A model generated the notes under the pieces. That model ran no database searches and had not been told where the DNA came from. It was given only the letters and a program-made list of their open reading frames with translations. The position numbers were made by a program, and so were the translations under genes. Below are positions 41,570 to 49,326 of a DNA stretch of 64,000 bases, piece by piece; positions within the stretch are counted from its first letter, which is position 1; each line of letters begins with the position of its first letter. The stretch lies in the NCBI RefSeq assembly GCF_000213975.1, contig NZ_GL892076.1:805092-869091 (forward strand), in the 5' to 3' direction. The stretch comes from Centipeda periodontii DSM 2778. Its GTDB lineage: Bacteria; Bacillota; Negativicutes; Selenomonadales; Selenomonadaceae.

Positions 41570-43042
41570 TTGACAAATACGGAGATTCGCACCCGTTTTG
41601 CACCGAGTCCGACGGGCTATATGCACATCGGCAATTTGCGCACGGCGCTCTACGCCTATCTTTTCGCGCGCGCAAACGACGGGACATTTATCCTGCGGAT
41701 TGAGGATACGGATCGGAACCGCTACGTTGCGGACGCAGTGGACTTCATCCGGCGCACGCTCGACGCGGCGGGAATTGTGCCCGACGAGGGGCCCGATGAT
41801 ATCGGCGGGGACTACGGCCCCTACGTTCAGAGCGAACGCATGGAGATCTATCAGAAATACGCCGAGCAGCTTGTCGAGAGCGGACACGCCTACCGCTGCT
41901 TCTGCAATCATACGGAGGAGACGGAACCTGCCGAGGGAGAAAAGACATTCGGCGGCTACCCGCGTACTTGCCGTGACCTCTCTGCAGAGGAAGTCGCAGA
42001 GCATCTCGCGCGCGGCGAGGAGTACGTCATCCGTCAGAAGATGCCGCTCGTCGGGGAAACGATGTTCTATGATGTACTTCACGGCAACGTCACGATTCCG
42101 AATACGGAACTCGAAGATCAGGTGCTCCTCAAGCGTGACGGGATGCCGACCTATAACTTCGCGAACGTCATTGACGATCACCTCATGAGGGTGTCGCACA
42201 TCATTCGCGGGACCGAGTTTATCACCTCGACGCCCAAGCACGTCCTCCTCTACGAGGCGTTTGGCTGGAAGGCACCCGTGTTCGTGCATCTCGCGCCCGT
42301 CATGGGCCGTGACGACGCGACGGGCAAGACGAGCAAGCTTTCGAAGCGGCACGGAGCGACGAGTTTCGATGACCTCGTGAAGATGGGCTATCTCGCCGAG
42401 GCAATCGTCAACTATGTGGCGCTGCTTGGCTGGAGCCCGAAGACGACGAATCAGGAAATCTTCTCGATGGACGAGCTGATTGAGTCGTTCTCGCTTGATG
42501 GGCTGTCGAAGTCGCCCGCTGTCTTTGACTATGACAAGCTTGGCTGGATGTGCGGGGAGTATTTCAAGGCGATGACGGATGCGGAGTTCGCTGAGGCGGC
42601 ACGCCCGTTTGCGGGGGAACTGCCCGCACGACTCGCGGAGCAGTGGGAGACAATTGCGCGTCTTTTGCGCACACGTGTCACAAAGCTCTCCAATGTTCGC
42701 CCGGCGATTGCATTTCTCATCGAGACGCCGCCGTTTGACGCATCTCTCTATGAGAACAAGCGCAACAAGGTCACACCGGAGGCGGCGAGGGAGCTTCTGC
42801 CCGAACTCATCGAGATCCTTGCGGCACTTCCGGCAGAGCGCTGGGAGAACGATCTCCTCTACGCACTGCTCGAGGAGTGTATCGAGCGCGAGGGATGGAA
42901 GAAGGGGACGGTCATGTGGGTGCTGCGCATCGCCGCAGCAGGACAGGCGGTGACACCGGGCGGAGCGACGGAGATTCTCGCCATCCTCGGACGTGAGGGC
43001 GGTCTTGCACGTCTGCGGACAGCTCTTGCAGAGCTTTCGTGA
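41570..43042 (+). CDS. gltX: Glutamyl-tRNA synthetase
   Basis: A 490-residue class Ib synthetase starting at TTG 41570 (GGGGGAAAAGG upstream). The HIGH motif appears as APSPTGYMHIGNLRTALYAY and the KMSKS motif as KLSKRHGATSF. The anticodon-binding helical domain covers about 320-490. It charges tRNA-Glu, and possibly tRNA-Gln if the organism uses GatCAB. Strikingly, two tRNA-Glu genes follow within 70 bp. Confidence 0.95.
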   Translation: MTNTEIRTRFAPSPTGYMHIGNLRTALYAYLFARANDGTFILRIEDTDRNRYVADAVDFIRRTLDAAGIVPDEGPDDIGGDYGPYVQSERMEIYQKYAEQLVESGHAYRCFCNHTEETEPAEGEKTFGGYPRTCRDLSAEEVAEHLARGEEYVIRQKMPLVGETMFYDVLHGNVTIPNTELEDQVLLKRDGMPTYNFANVIDDHLMRVSHIIRGTEFITSTPKHVLLYEAFGWKAPVFVHLAPVMGRDDATGKTSKLSKRHGATSFDDLVKMGYLAEAIVNYVALLGWSPKTTNQEIFSMDELIESFSLDGLSKSPAVFDYDKLGWMCGEYFKAMTDAEFAEAARPFAGELPARLAEQWETIARLLRTRVTKLSNVRPAIAFLIETPPFDASLYENKRNKVTPEAARELLPELIEILAALPAERWENDLLYALLEECIEREGWKKGTVMWVLRIAAAGQAVTPGGATEILAILGREGGLARLRTALAELS

Positions 43043-43062
43043 GCACTGTCGTGAAAAAACTC

Positions 43063-43091
43063 TTGCGTTTTAAGTAACTCTATGATATAGT
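43063..43091 (+). promoter_or_regulatory. Promoter for the tRNA-Glu pair
   Basis: TTGCGT (43063-43068), 17-bp spacer, TATAGT (43086-43091), 20 bp before the first tRNA. Confidence 0.6.
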
Positions 43092-43110
43092 ATCTCCTGT
43101 TGACATATGT

Positions 43111-43185
43111 GGCGCCTTCGTCAAGTGGTTAAGACACCGCCCTCTCACGGCGGGTTCATGGGTTCGAATCCCATAGGCGTCACCA
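43111..43185 (+). tRNA. tRNA-Glu (CTC), copy 1
   Basis: A 75-nt cloverleaf with encoded CCA, acceptor GGCGCCT/AGGCGTC, anticodon stem CCGCC/GGCGG around CTCTCAC (anticodon CTC) and T-arm ATGGGTTCGAATCCCAT. Confidence 0.95.
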
Positions 43186-43192
43186 ATTCATC

Positions 43193-43267
43193 GGCGCCTT
43201 CGTCAAGTGGTTAAGACACCGCCCTCTCACGGCGGGTTCATGGGTTCGAATCCCATAGGCGTCACCA
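43193..43267 (+). tRNA. tRNA-Glu (CTC), copy 2
   Basis: Identical to the tRNA at 43111-43185 and separated from it by 7 bp. Confidence 0.95.
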
Positions 43268-43278
43268 TCGTAATAGAT

Positions 43279-43302
43279 AGGAGCTGCTGTGCAGCTCCTT
43301 TT
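43279..43302 (+). terminator. Terminator after the tRNA-Glu pair
   Basis: AGGAGCTGC TGT GCAGCTCCT followed by TTTTG. Confidence 0.8.
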
Positions 43303-43326
43303 GTGTTTATGGGACGGGAGAATGCA

Positions 43327-44085
43327 ATGCTCTTTCTGTCTATGCTTCTCATGGGAGGAATCATCGGCTTTGTCGGGGCGGGCGGCAGTGGCGTCATCAT
43401 TACTCTGCTTGTGGTGGGATTCGGGGTGCCGATTCATCAGGCGCTCGCCGTTGCGCTCGGTTCGATGGCGTTCACGACGCTCTCGGGTGCGATCAGTCAT
43501 TACCGCGAGCGCGAGGTCATCCCGCTGACAGGCGCCGTACTCGGTACGGGTGGACTCGTGGGGGCGCTGATCGGTGCCGTGCTCTCAAACCATATGCAGG
43601 CACCCAATCTGAGTCTCTTTACGGGCGTCATGCTGCTCTCGAGCGCATGCCTCCTCTATTTGCGCATCTATCAGGCAGAGTGGCTCGGACGGCATATTGC
43701 CGTGCGCGAGGAACTCCTGACGGGACGGCGGCTCTATCTATACGGACTGCCCGTCGGTTTTGTCTGCGGCGTCCTCTCGGGCGCGTTCGGCATCGGGTCG
43801 GCGGCGTACATCCAGATCGCACTCATGGTTGTCTTTGGTGTGCCGCTCCTACAGGCGATCGGGACGACGATGATGATTATTGTACCGATCTCCATCAGCG
43901 GCGGCATCGGCTACGTCCTCTACGGGCAGCTTGAGCCGTTGCTTTTCATCCAGACGCTCATGGCGCTCTCCGTCGGCTCGTTCTTCGGGGCAAAGCTGAC
44001 GCATCTTGCGCCGCTCCCCGTTCTGCGTTTCTGGATCGTCGCGCTTCCGACGATCGGCGGCTCGATTATGATATTCTTTCGATAG
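43327..44085 (+). CDS. TSUP-family (TauE/SafE) membrane permease
   Basis: A 252-residue polytopic protein with about eight transmembrane helices. ATG 43327 is chosen, 7 bp after GGGACGGGAG; ATG 43309 also fits. The two repeats begin with IGFVGAGGSGVIITLLVVGFGV (positions 13-34) and VGFVCGVLSGAFGIGSAAYIQ, the duplicated GxGGG-like signature of sulfite/organosulfonate exporters. Two rhodanese-like lipoproteins follow, so a role in sulfur-compound handling is plausible but inferred. Confidence 0.85.
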   Translation: MLFLSMLLMGGIIGFVGAGGSGVIITLLVVGFGVPIHQALAVALGSMAFTTLSGAISHYREREVIPLTGAVLGTGGLVGALIGAVLSNHMQAPNLSLFTGVMLLSSACLLYLRIYQAEWLGRHIAVREELLTGRRLYLYGLPVGFVCGVLSGAFGIGSAAYIQIALMVVFGVPLLQAIGTTMMIIVPISISGGIGYVLYGQLEPLLFIQTLMALSVGSFFGAKLTHLAPLPVLRFWIVALPTIGGSIMIFFR

Positions 44086-44124
44086 ATTGTCGGGGGGGAC
44101 AATCTGTCGGTGGGGGGGAAATGT

Positions 44125-44529
44125 ATGAGAAAGTTTGTTGCAGTTCTGCTGCTCATCGTGATTTCCTTTTCCATCGTCGGCTGTGGCGGGGACACAGCCG
44201 AGGAGAGGAAAGAACAGGCGAAGTATCGGCGCATTACCGCCGATGAGGCACAGGTGCTTATGGAGCGTGAGCAGGACTATCTGATCCTCGACGTGCGCAG
44301 CCCGGAGGAGTTTGCTGAGGGGCATATTCCGCACGCGATCAACATTCCGATGGATCGCATCGGGGAGGAGCCCCCGCAGGAACTTCCCGATCGGAATCAA
44401 ATGATCTTCGTCTACTGTGTCAAGGGGATTCGCAGCATGAATGTTGCCAATCGACTCGCACATATGGGATATAAGAACATCATCGAAATGGGCGGGATTC
44501 AGGACTGGCATGGGGAGATTGTGAAATGA
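44125..44529 (+). CDS. Rhodanese-domain lipoprotein, copy 1
   Basis: A 134-residue protein starting at ATG 44125 behind GGGGGGGAA. The signal ends in lipobox SIVGC (about Cys 20). The rhodanese domain shows YLILDVRSPEEFAEGHIPHA, INIP and the catalytic cysteine in FVYCVKGIRS, with GYKNIIEMGGIQDWHG at the end. It would bind persulfide sulfur at the membrane surface. It is closely related to the next gene and follows a TSUP permease. Confidence 0.9.
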   Translation: MRKFVAVLLLIVISFSIVGCGGDTAEERKEQAKYRRITADEAQVLMEREQDYLILDVRSPEEFAEGHIPHAINIPMDRIGEEPPQELPDRNQMIFVYCVKGIRSMNVANRLAHMGYKNIIEMGGIQDWHGEIVK

Positions 44530-44550
44530 TTTGTTTGATGAGGTGTTTAT

Positions 44551-44970
44551 ATGCGTAAAATTGTTATGCTTTTCTGTTTGAGTATTTTGACGTTAGGGAT
44601 CTGCGGCTGCGGAAGCGCGCAGACATCTGGGGTGACCGAAGGAAAGGATCCGGCAATGGCGACATTTCAGCGCGTGAATTCGGATGAAGCAGCGAAGATG
44701 ATGGCGGCGGAGCAGGGCTATCTGATCGTCGATGTGCGGACGGCGGGGGAATACGCGGACGGACATATCCCGAACGCCATCAATATTCCGAACGAGTCGA
44801 TCCATACGACGCCGCCGAAGGAACTGCCCGACAAGGCGCAGAAGATCTTCGTCTACTGCCGCAGCGGTGCGCGCAGCCAGCAGGCGGCGCAGAAGCTTGC
44901 GAACATGGGCTACACGAACATCGTCGAGATGGGCGGCATCAAGGACTGGCACGGGGATGTTGTGAAATAA
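44551..44970 (+). CDS. Rhodanese-domain lipoprotein, copy 2
   Basis: A 139-residue paralogue of the preceding protein, with lipobox GICGC (about Cys 20), LIVDVRTAGEYADGHIPNA and active-site loop FVYCRSGARSQQ, a more typical CxxGxRS loop than copy 1 (CVKGIRS). The two share the C-terminal EMGGIxDWHGxxVK. Tandem duplication is evident; differing active-site loops suggest distinct sulfur acceptors, which is inference. A terminator follows. Confidence 0.9.
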   Translation: MRKIVMLFCLSILTLGICGCGSAQTSGVTEGKDPAMATFQRVNSDEAAKMMAAEQGYLIVDVRTAGEYADGHIPNAINIPNESIHTTPPKELPDKAQKIFVYCRSGARSQQAAQKLANMGYTNIVEMGGIKDWHGDVVK

Positions 44971-44974
44971 TCGG

Positions 44975-45013
44975 AAGATTGCTGTACGAAGTAAAAAGCT
45001 TCCTGCAGCAATC
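44975..45013. terminator. Terminator between convergent units
   Basis: AGATTGCTG(t) pairs with (g)CAGCAATCT, followed by TTTTTTT; it serves the rhodanese operon. Confidence 0.8.
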
Positions 45014-45024
45014 TTTTTTTGTGT

Positions 45025-45942
45025 TCACTTTGCACAGAACGCCTGCAGTTCTGTACGGAAAATATCGACGGCGCGCGGCAGGTAACGCTTCTTTGCGCGG
45101 GCAAGGATGATCGTGCGGTGCGGGTCGCCCTCGATGGCAGCGTAGCAGGGGGGATGTGCGGGCGGAGCGGCGGCGATGAGTGTCTCGGGGAGGATGGCGG
45201 CGCCGAGTCCCGCGCCTGCGAGTGCGTGCGCCGTGTTCATGCTGCGCGTTTCGAGTGTGATCTGCGGCAGGAAGCCCGCCGCCTCACAGAGGGAGAAGAG
45301 CGTATCGTGGAGTTTTTGTTCGCGGTGCATCAGGAGAAATGGTGTCTCGCGCAGCGCCGCGAGGGGAACACTCGGAATATTTTCGCGCGCACCGGGGACA
45401 AGTCCGAGTGTCGTGCACATGGGATGCGCGGGCGGGAGGGCGAGCAGCAGCCGCTCCTCGAAAAGCACATCGTAGACGAAGCGGTGCTCGCTCACGGGGA
45501 GCAGCGAGATGATGCAGTCCACCTCGTTCGTTGTGGCAAGTTCCTCGAGTCGATAGGTTGTGTCCTCGCGCAGATGGAGCGTGATTTTCGGATATTTTGC
45601 GCGAAAGGCGGGGAGCATGGGCGCGAGGAGATGTGTGCTGCGAAACTGCGTGAGTCCGAGTGTCACGTCGCCCGCCGCGCCGTGCACGCAGTCATCCACC
45701 TGCTGATGGAACGCCTCATCGAGCGCGATGATGGAGCGCGCCGTCTCGAGATAGAGCCTGCCGACGGCGGTCGGCGTGAGGCGTGCGCCGCCGCGGTCGA
45801 AGAGAGGTGCGCCGATCTTCTTCTCCTGCGCGGCGAGCAGCTGCGAGAGCGACGGCTGTGAGATGTAGAGTTTTTTCGCGGCGAGCGAGAGCGTACCCTC
45901 CTCGGCAATTTTCAAAATGTAGCGGAACTGTCGGAACTCCAT
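45025..45942 (-). CDS. LysR-family regulator, probable activator of the tartrate operon (TtdR-like)
   Basis: A 305-residue LysR-type regulator starting at ATG 45942 behind GAGGTAT. The N-terminal winged helix-turn-helix is FRYILKIAEEGTLSLAAKKLYISQPSLSQLL (positions 6-36). The effector-binding domain covers about 90-300 (TLGLTQFRSTHLLAP start). It is divergent from a DASS transporter and ttdAB genes, the arrangement of E. coli ttdR-ttdABT, and the shared 175-bp gap contains a perfect T-N11-A dyad. Activation of tartrate genes in response to tartrate is inferred from this context. Confidence 0.85.
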   Translation of the reverse strand: MEFRQFRYILKIAEEGTLSLAAKKLYISQPSLSQLLAAQEKKIGAPLFDRGGARLTPTAVGRLYLETARSIIALDEAFHQQVDDCVHGAAGDVTLGLTQFRSTHLLAPMLPAFRAKYPKITLHLREDTTYRLEELATTNEVDCIISLLPVSEHRFVYDVLFEERLLLALPPAHPMCTTLGLVPGARENIPSVPLAALRETPFLLMHREQKLHDTLFSLCEAAGFLPQITLETRSMNTAHALAGAGLGAAILPETLIAAAPPAHPPCYAAIEGDPHRTIILARAKKRYLPRAVDIFRTELQAFCAK

Positions 45943-45965
45943 AAATATACCTCGGTATAATAATT

Positions 45966-45986
45966 TTCCTATAGAGAGAATAGGAA
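45966..45986. promoter_or_regulatory. Probable LysR operator
   Basis: TTCCTAT AGAGAGA ATAGGAA, perfect 7-bp arms containing a T-N11-A core (TATAGAGAGAATA), between the divergent LysR and transporter genes. Confidence 0.6.
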
Positions 45987-45995
45987 TTTACGTAT

Positions 45996-46024
45996 TCGAC
46001 TTATAAGGAAGGATAGCGTATAAT
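45996..46024 (+). promoter_or_regulatory. Activator-dependent-looking promoter of the tartrate operon
   Basis: TCGACT (45996-46001, weak -35), 17-bp spacer, TATAAT (46019-46024). It sits 10 bp downstream of the LysR dyad, a suitable spacing for activation. Confidence 0.5.
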
Positions 46025-46117
46025 GCAAAATAAGTAAAGGGTCTGCGCAGACTCTCTTGGATGAATGGGCGCATAAACGCTCAATAATGTGTATTATCAT
46101 CACGGGAGGGGACTCTT

Positions 46118-47518
46118 TTGAGCAAGGGAGTACGATGTTTTCTGACGGCGGGGCTGATCGCCGTCCTCTGGTTCCTGCCGGTGCCCGAGGGGCTGACACC
46201 GGCAGCTTGGCATCTGTTCGCAATCTTCGCGGGCACAATCCTCGGCTTTATTTTACAGCCGTTCCCGCTCGGGACGGTCGCGCTCGCGGCAATCACGTTT
46301 GCAGCACTGACGAATACGATCAAGCCGGCAGAGGCGCTGACGGGCTTCAGCAATACGGTGATCTGGCTGATCGTGTCGGCGTTTTTGTTCGCGCAGGGCT
46401 TTATCAAGACGGGGCTGGGGCGGCGGATTGCATATTATCTCATTTTGAAATTCGGGTCGAGCAGCCTGAAACTTGCCTACACTCTCGTTCTGAGTGATTT
46501 TATTATCGCGCCTGCAACGCCGTCGAACACGGCACGTTCGGGCGGGATTCTCTTTCCCATTGTGCGCAGCCTCGCTTCGGTCTTCGGCTCGGAGCCGGGG
46601 GCGACGGCACGCAAGATCGGCGCATTCCTCCTCGTCGTGTCGTTTCAAGTGGATGCGCCGATCGCCGCCGCCTTTCTGACGGCGTGCGCACCGAATCCTC
46701 TGATGGCGGAGCTCGCACGGGACACGGCAGGGCTTGAGATCTCGTGGGGGCTTTGGGCGATGGCGGGCATCGTGCCCGTCCTGCTCTCGATGGTTGTTCT
46801 GCCCTATGTGCTCTACAAGCTCTATCCGCCCGAGATTCAGAGGACGCCCGAGGCGCAGTCACTTGCGCGCGAAAAACTCACGGAGATGGGCGCAATGACG
46901 CGGGATGAGAAAATCATCTGCGGCATCTTTGTCGGTGCGCTCCTCCTCTGGAGCACGTCGGGCTACACGGGCGTGAACGCGACCATTGCAGCCCTCCTCG
47001 GTGTGACGGCGATGCTCCTCACGGGTGTCCTCACATGGGAGGATGTGCTGCGGGAAAAGGGCGCATGGGACGGCATGATGTGGATGGGCGGCATTGTGAG
47101 CCTCGCGGGTGCACTGAACAAGATCGGCTTCATCCCGTGGTTCGCTGCAAGCGTTACGGGGGCGATGACGGGCGTCTCATGGGGGCTGACTCTCGGCATT
47201 CTCTTCCTTGTCTATCTCTACAGTCACTATGGCTTTGCGAGCCTGTCGGGGCATGCGACGGCGATGTACGCGGCATTTCTCGCCGTTGCCGTTGCGGCGG
47301 GCGCACCTCCCTATCTTGCGGCACTTGGGCTCGCCTTCCTCTCGAACCTCATGGCGGGGCTGACACACTACTCCACGGGGTCGGCACCCATCTACTTCGG
47401 CGCGGGCTATGTGACGCAGGGGCAGTGGTGGAAGCTGGGCTTCGTCTGCTCCGTCATCAACATCATCATCTGGATCGGCATCGGCTCCGTCTGGTGGAAG
47501 ATCCTCGGGATTTGGTAA
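46118..47518 (+). CDS. DASS-family anion transporter, probable L-tartrate/succinate antiporter (TtdT/CitT-like)
   Basis: A 466-residue protein with about 12-14 membrane segments, starting at TTG 46118 behind GGGAGGGG. Signatures are the SNT-like segments FSNTVIWLIVSAFLFAQGF, SDFIIAPATPSNTARSGGI and the later HYGFASLSGHATAMYAAFL and NLMAGLTHYSTGSAP (positions about 410-425). These are typical of CitT/TtdT antiporters. Being next to ttdAB, it probably imports L-tartrate in exchange for succinate. In E. coli the transporter gene follows ttdB; here it precedes ttdA and a MITE separates them. Confidence 0.85.
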   Translation: MSKGVRCFLTAGLIAVLWFLPVPEGLTPAAWHLFAIFAGTILGFILQPFPLGTVALAAITFAALTNTIKPAEALTGFSNTVIWLIVSAFLFAQGFIKTGLGRRIAYYLILKFGSSSLKLAYTLVLSDFIIAPATPSNTARSGGILFPIVRSLASVFGSEPGATARKIGAFLLVVSFQVDAPIAAAFLTACAPNPLMAELARDTAGLEISWGLWAMAGIVPVLLSMVVLPYVLYKLYPPEIQRTPEAQSLAREKLTEMGAMTRDEKIICGIFVGALLLWSTSGYTGVNATIAALLGVTAMLLTGVLTWEDVLREKGAWDGMMWMGGIVSLAGALNKIGFIPWFAASVTGAMTGVSWGLTLGILFLVYLYSHYGFASLSGHATAMYAAFLAVAVAAGAPPYLAALGLAFLSNLMAGLTHYSTGSAPIYFGAGYVTQGQWWKLGFVCSVINIIIWIGIGSVWWKILGIW

Positions 47519-47533
47519 CTGTGTATTGGTATT

Positions 47534-47699
47534 AGGGAACCACTGATAAAATGAAGTCCGTCAGATTGGCGTAGATTTTTTCGTCCGATTGAGGAGGCAA
47601 ACCGGACGCATAGCCAAAGCTATGTGGAGGATTTGCCGACGAAAAGCGGGCAAAAAAGATGCGCTAAGATGATGGTGCTGAATTTATCAGTGGTTCCCT
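47534..47699. mobile_element. MITE-like element, copy D (most intact)
   Basis: AGGGAACCACTGATAAA and TTTATCAGTGGTTCCCT are perfect 17-bp inverted ends of a 166-bp element. TA dinucleotides flank both ends. It sits between the transporter and ttdA, with the ttdA ribosome binding site only a few bases beyond it. Confidence 0.85.
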
Positions 47700-47719
47700 A
47701 GGATAAAGGAGAGATTTCT

Positions 47720-48619
47720 ATGACGAAAGCGGAAGCCTCTGCGCATATGCAGGACGTGCTCGCGAAATTCGTGGCGTACACGGGCAAGCGGCTGCCGGAC
47801 GATGTGCGCGCAAAGATCGCGGAACTCGCCGCGCAGGAGGACGCTCCTCTTGCGAAGTCCATCTACGAGACGATGGAAAGGAATCAGGAACTTGCGGTGA
47901 AGCTGAACCGCCCGAGCTGTCAGGACACGGGTGCAGCGCAGTTCTTTCTCAAATGCGGGTCGAACTTTCCGTACATGGCTGAGATGGCGGAGATCCTGCA
48001 CGCGGCGGTCGTGCAGGCGACGGTGGATGCTCCGTTGCGCCACAACGCCGTGGAGACGTTTGACGAGTTCAACACAGGCAAGAACGTCGGCAAGCAGATT
48101 CCCTCGATTTTCTGGGAGATCGTGCCCGAGCGTGACGACATCGAGATCCATACGTACATGGCGGGCGGCGGCTGCACGCTGCCGGGAAAGGCGATGGTGC
48201 TCATGCCGGGCGAGGGCTACGAGGGCGTGACGCGTTTCGTTCTCGATGTCATGACGAGCTACGGGTTGAACGCCTGCCCGCCGCTCCTCGTCGGTGTCGG
48301 TGTCGGCACATCGGTCGAGGTTGCGGCGCTCCATTCGAAGAAGGCGCTCATGCGCCCGATCGGCTCGCACAATCCGAACCCGCGCGCCGCTAAGATGGAG
48401 CAGCTGCTTGAGGACGGCATCAACGCCATCGGCCTCGGTCCGCAGGGACTGATGGGCAAGCACTCCGTCCTCGGCGTCAACATCGAGAACAGCGCGCGCC
48501 ATCCGTCCGTGATCGGCGTCGCCGTGAACGTCGGCTGCTGGTCACACAGGCGCGGTCATATCGTCTTTGACAAGAACCTCGACTATAGGATTCTCTCGCA
48601 CGCGGAGGTGGATTTCTGA
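47720..48619 (+). CDS. ttdA: L(+)-tartrate dehydratase alpha subunit (class I fumarase family)
   Basis: A 299-residue protein starting at ATG 47720 behind AAAGGAG. The three iron-sulfur cysteines of the class I fumarase alpha family are visible in [24 protein letters not shown] and [12 protein letters not shown]. Its length matches E. coli TtdA (about 303). With TtdB it dehydrates L-tartrate to oxaloacetate using an oxygen-sensitive [4Fe-4S] cluster. The regulator and transporter context favour tartrate over fumarate as substrate. It overlaps ttdB by one base (TGATGG). Confidence 0.9.
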   Translation: MTKAEASAHMQDVLAKFVAYTGKRLPDDVRAKIAELAAQEDAPLAKSIYETMERNQELAVKLNRPSCQDTGAAQFFLKCGSNFPYMAEMAEILHAAVVQATVDAPLRHNAVETFDEFNTGKNVGKQIPSIFWEIVPERDDIEIHTYMAGGGCTLPGKAMVLMPGEGYEGVTRFVLDVMTSYGLNACPPLLVGVGVGTSVEVAALHSKKALMRPIGSHNPNPRAAKMEQLLEDGINAIGLGPQGLMGKHSVLGVNIENSARHPSVIGVAVNVGCWSHRRGHIVFDKNLDYRILSHAEVDF

Positions 48620-49230
48620 TGGAGAAGAAAGTTCTGACAACCCCGATTCAGCCCGAAGATCTCGCGGACATCAACGTCGGTGACGTGATCTACCTCACGG
48701 GGTATCTCACAACCTGCCGCGACGTGGCGCATCGCCGCGTCATTGAGGAGGGACGAAAGCTCCCCGTCGACGTAAAGGACGGCGCGATTCTCCACGCGGG
48801 GCCGATCATCCGCAAGCACGGTGAGGGGAAGTATGAAATGGTCACAGTCGGTCCCACAACCAGCATGCGCATGGAGAAATTCGAGGAGGCATTCATCGCG
48901 GAGACGGGCGTGCGCCTGATCATCGGCAAGGGCGGCATGAAGGACGGCACGATGCGCGGCTGCCGCGACCACAAGGCACTCCACTGCGTATTCCCTGCGG
49001 GTTGCGCTGTCGTCGCCGCCGCGTGCGTCGAGGAGATCGTCGATGCGAATTGGCTCGACCTTGGCATGCCGGAGACACTCTGGACGTGCAAGGTGAAGGA
49101 GTTTGGCCCCCTCATCGTCTCCATCGACAGTCACGGGCACAACATCTTCGAGGAGAACAAGGTGATCTTCAACGAACGCAAGGAAAAAGCGTGCGCGGAG
49201 ATCTGCAAGCAGGTCGGGTTTATCAAGTAA
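48619..49230 (+). CDS. ttdB: L(+)-tartrate dehydratase beta subunit
   Basis: A 203-residue protein aligning along its length with the E. coli TtdB pattern as I remember it: [61 protein letters not shown] and [15 protein letters not shown] are family landmarks (each shown in part). It forms the substrate-binding swivel domain that partners TtdA. The operon ends at the following terminator. Confidence 0.92.
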   Translation: MEKKVLTTPIQPEDLADINVGDVIYLTGYLTTCRDVAHRRVIEEGRKLPVDVKDGAILHAGPIIRKHGEGKYEMVTVGPTTSMRMEKFEEAFIAETGVRLIIGKGGMKDGTMRGCRDHKALHCVFPAGCAVVAAACVEEIVDANWLDLGMPETLWTCKVKEFGPLIVSIDSHGHNIFEENKVIFNERKEKACAEICKQVGFIK

Positions 49231-49245
49231 AGAGCATACAAAAAG

Positions 49246-49280
49246 AACGCCGTTCCCATGATCGGGAGCGGCGTCCTTTT
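49246..49280. terminator. Terminator after ttdB
   Basis: GACGCCG(t)TCCC-type stem, with ACGCCGTTCCC pairing with GGGAGCGGCGT, followed by CCTTTTG. The convergent ptsG gene may use it too. Confidence 0.75.
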
Positions 49281-49326
49281 GTGTCGCGGCAGTTGTGTCG
49301 TTGGGGAGCCGTCAACCAATAAAAAT

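Noticed and set aside
47720-49230. Two-subunit class I fumarase for central metabolism
   Set aside because: The LysR regulator, DASS transporter and close match to the TtdB pattern favour tartrate dehydratase, although fumarase activity cannot be excluded from sequence alone.
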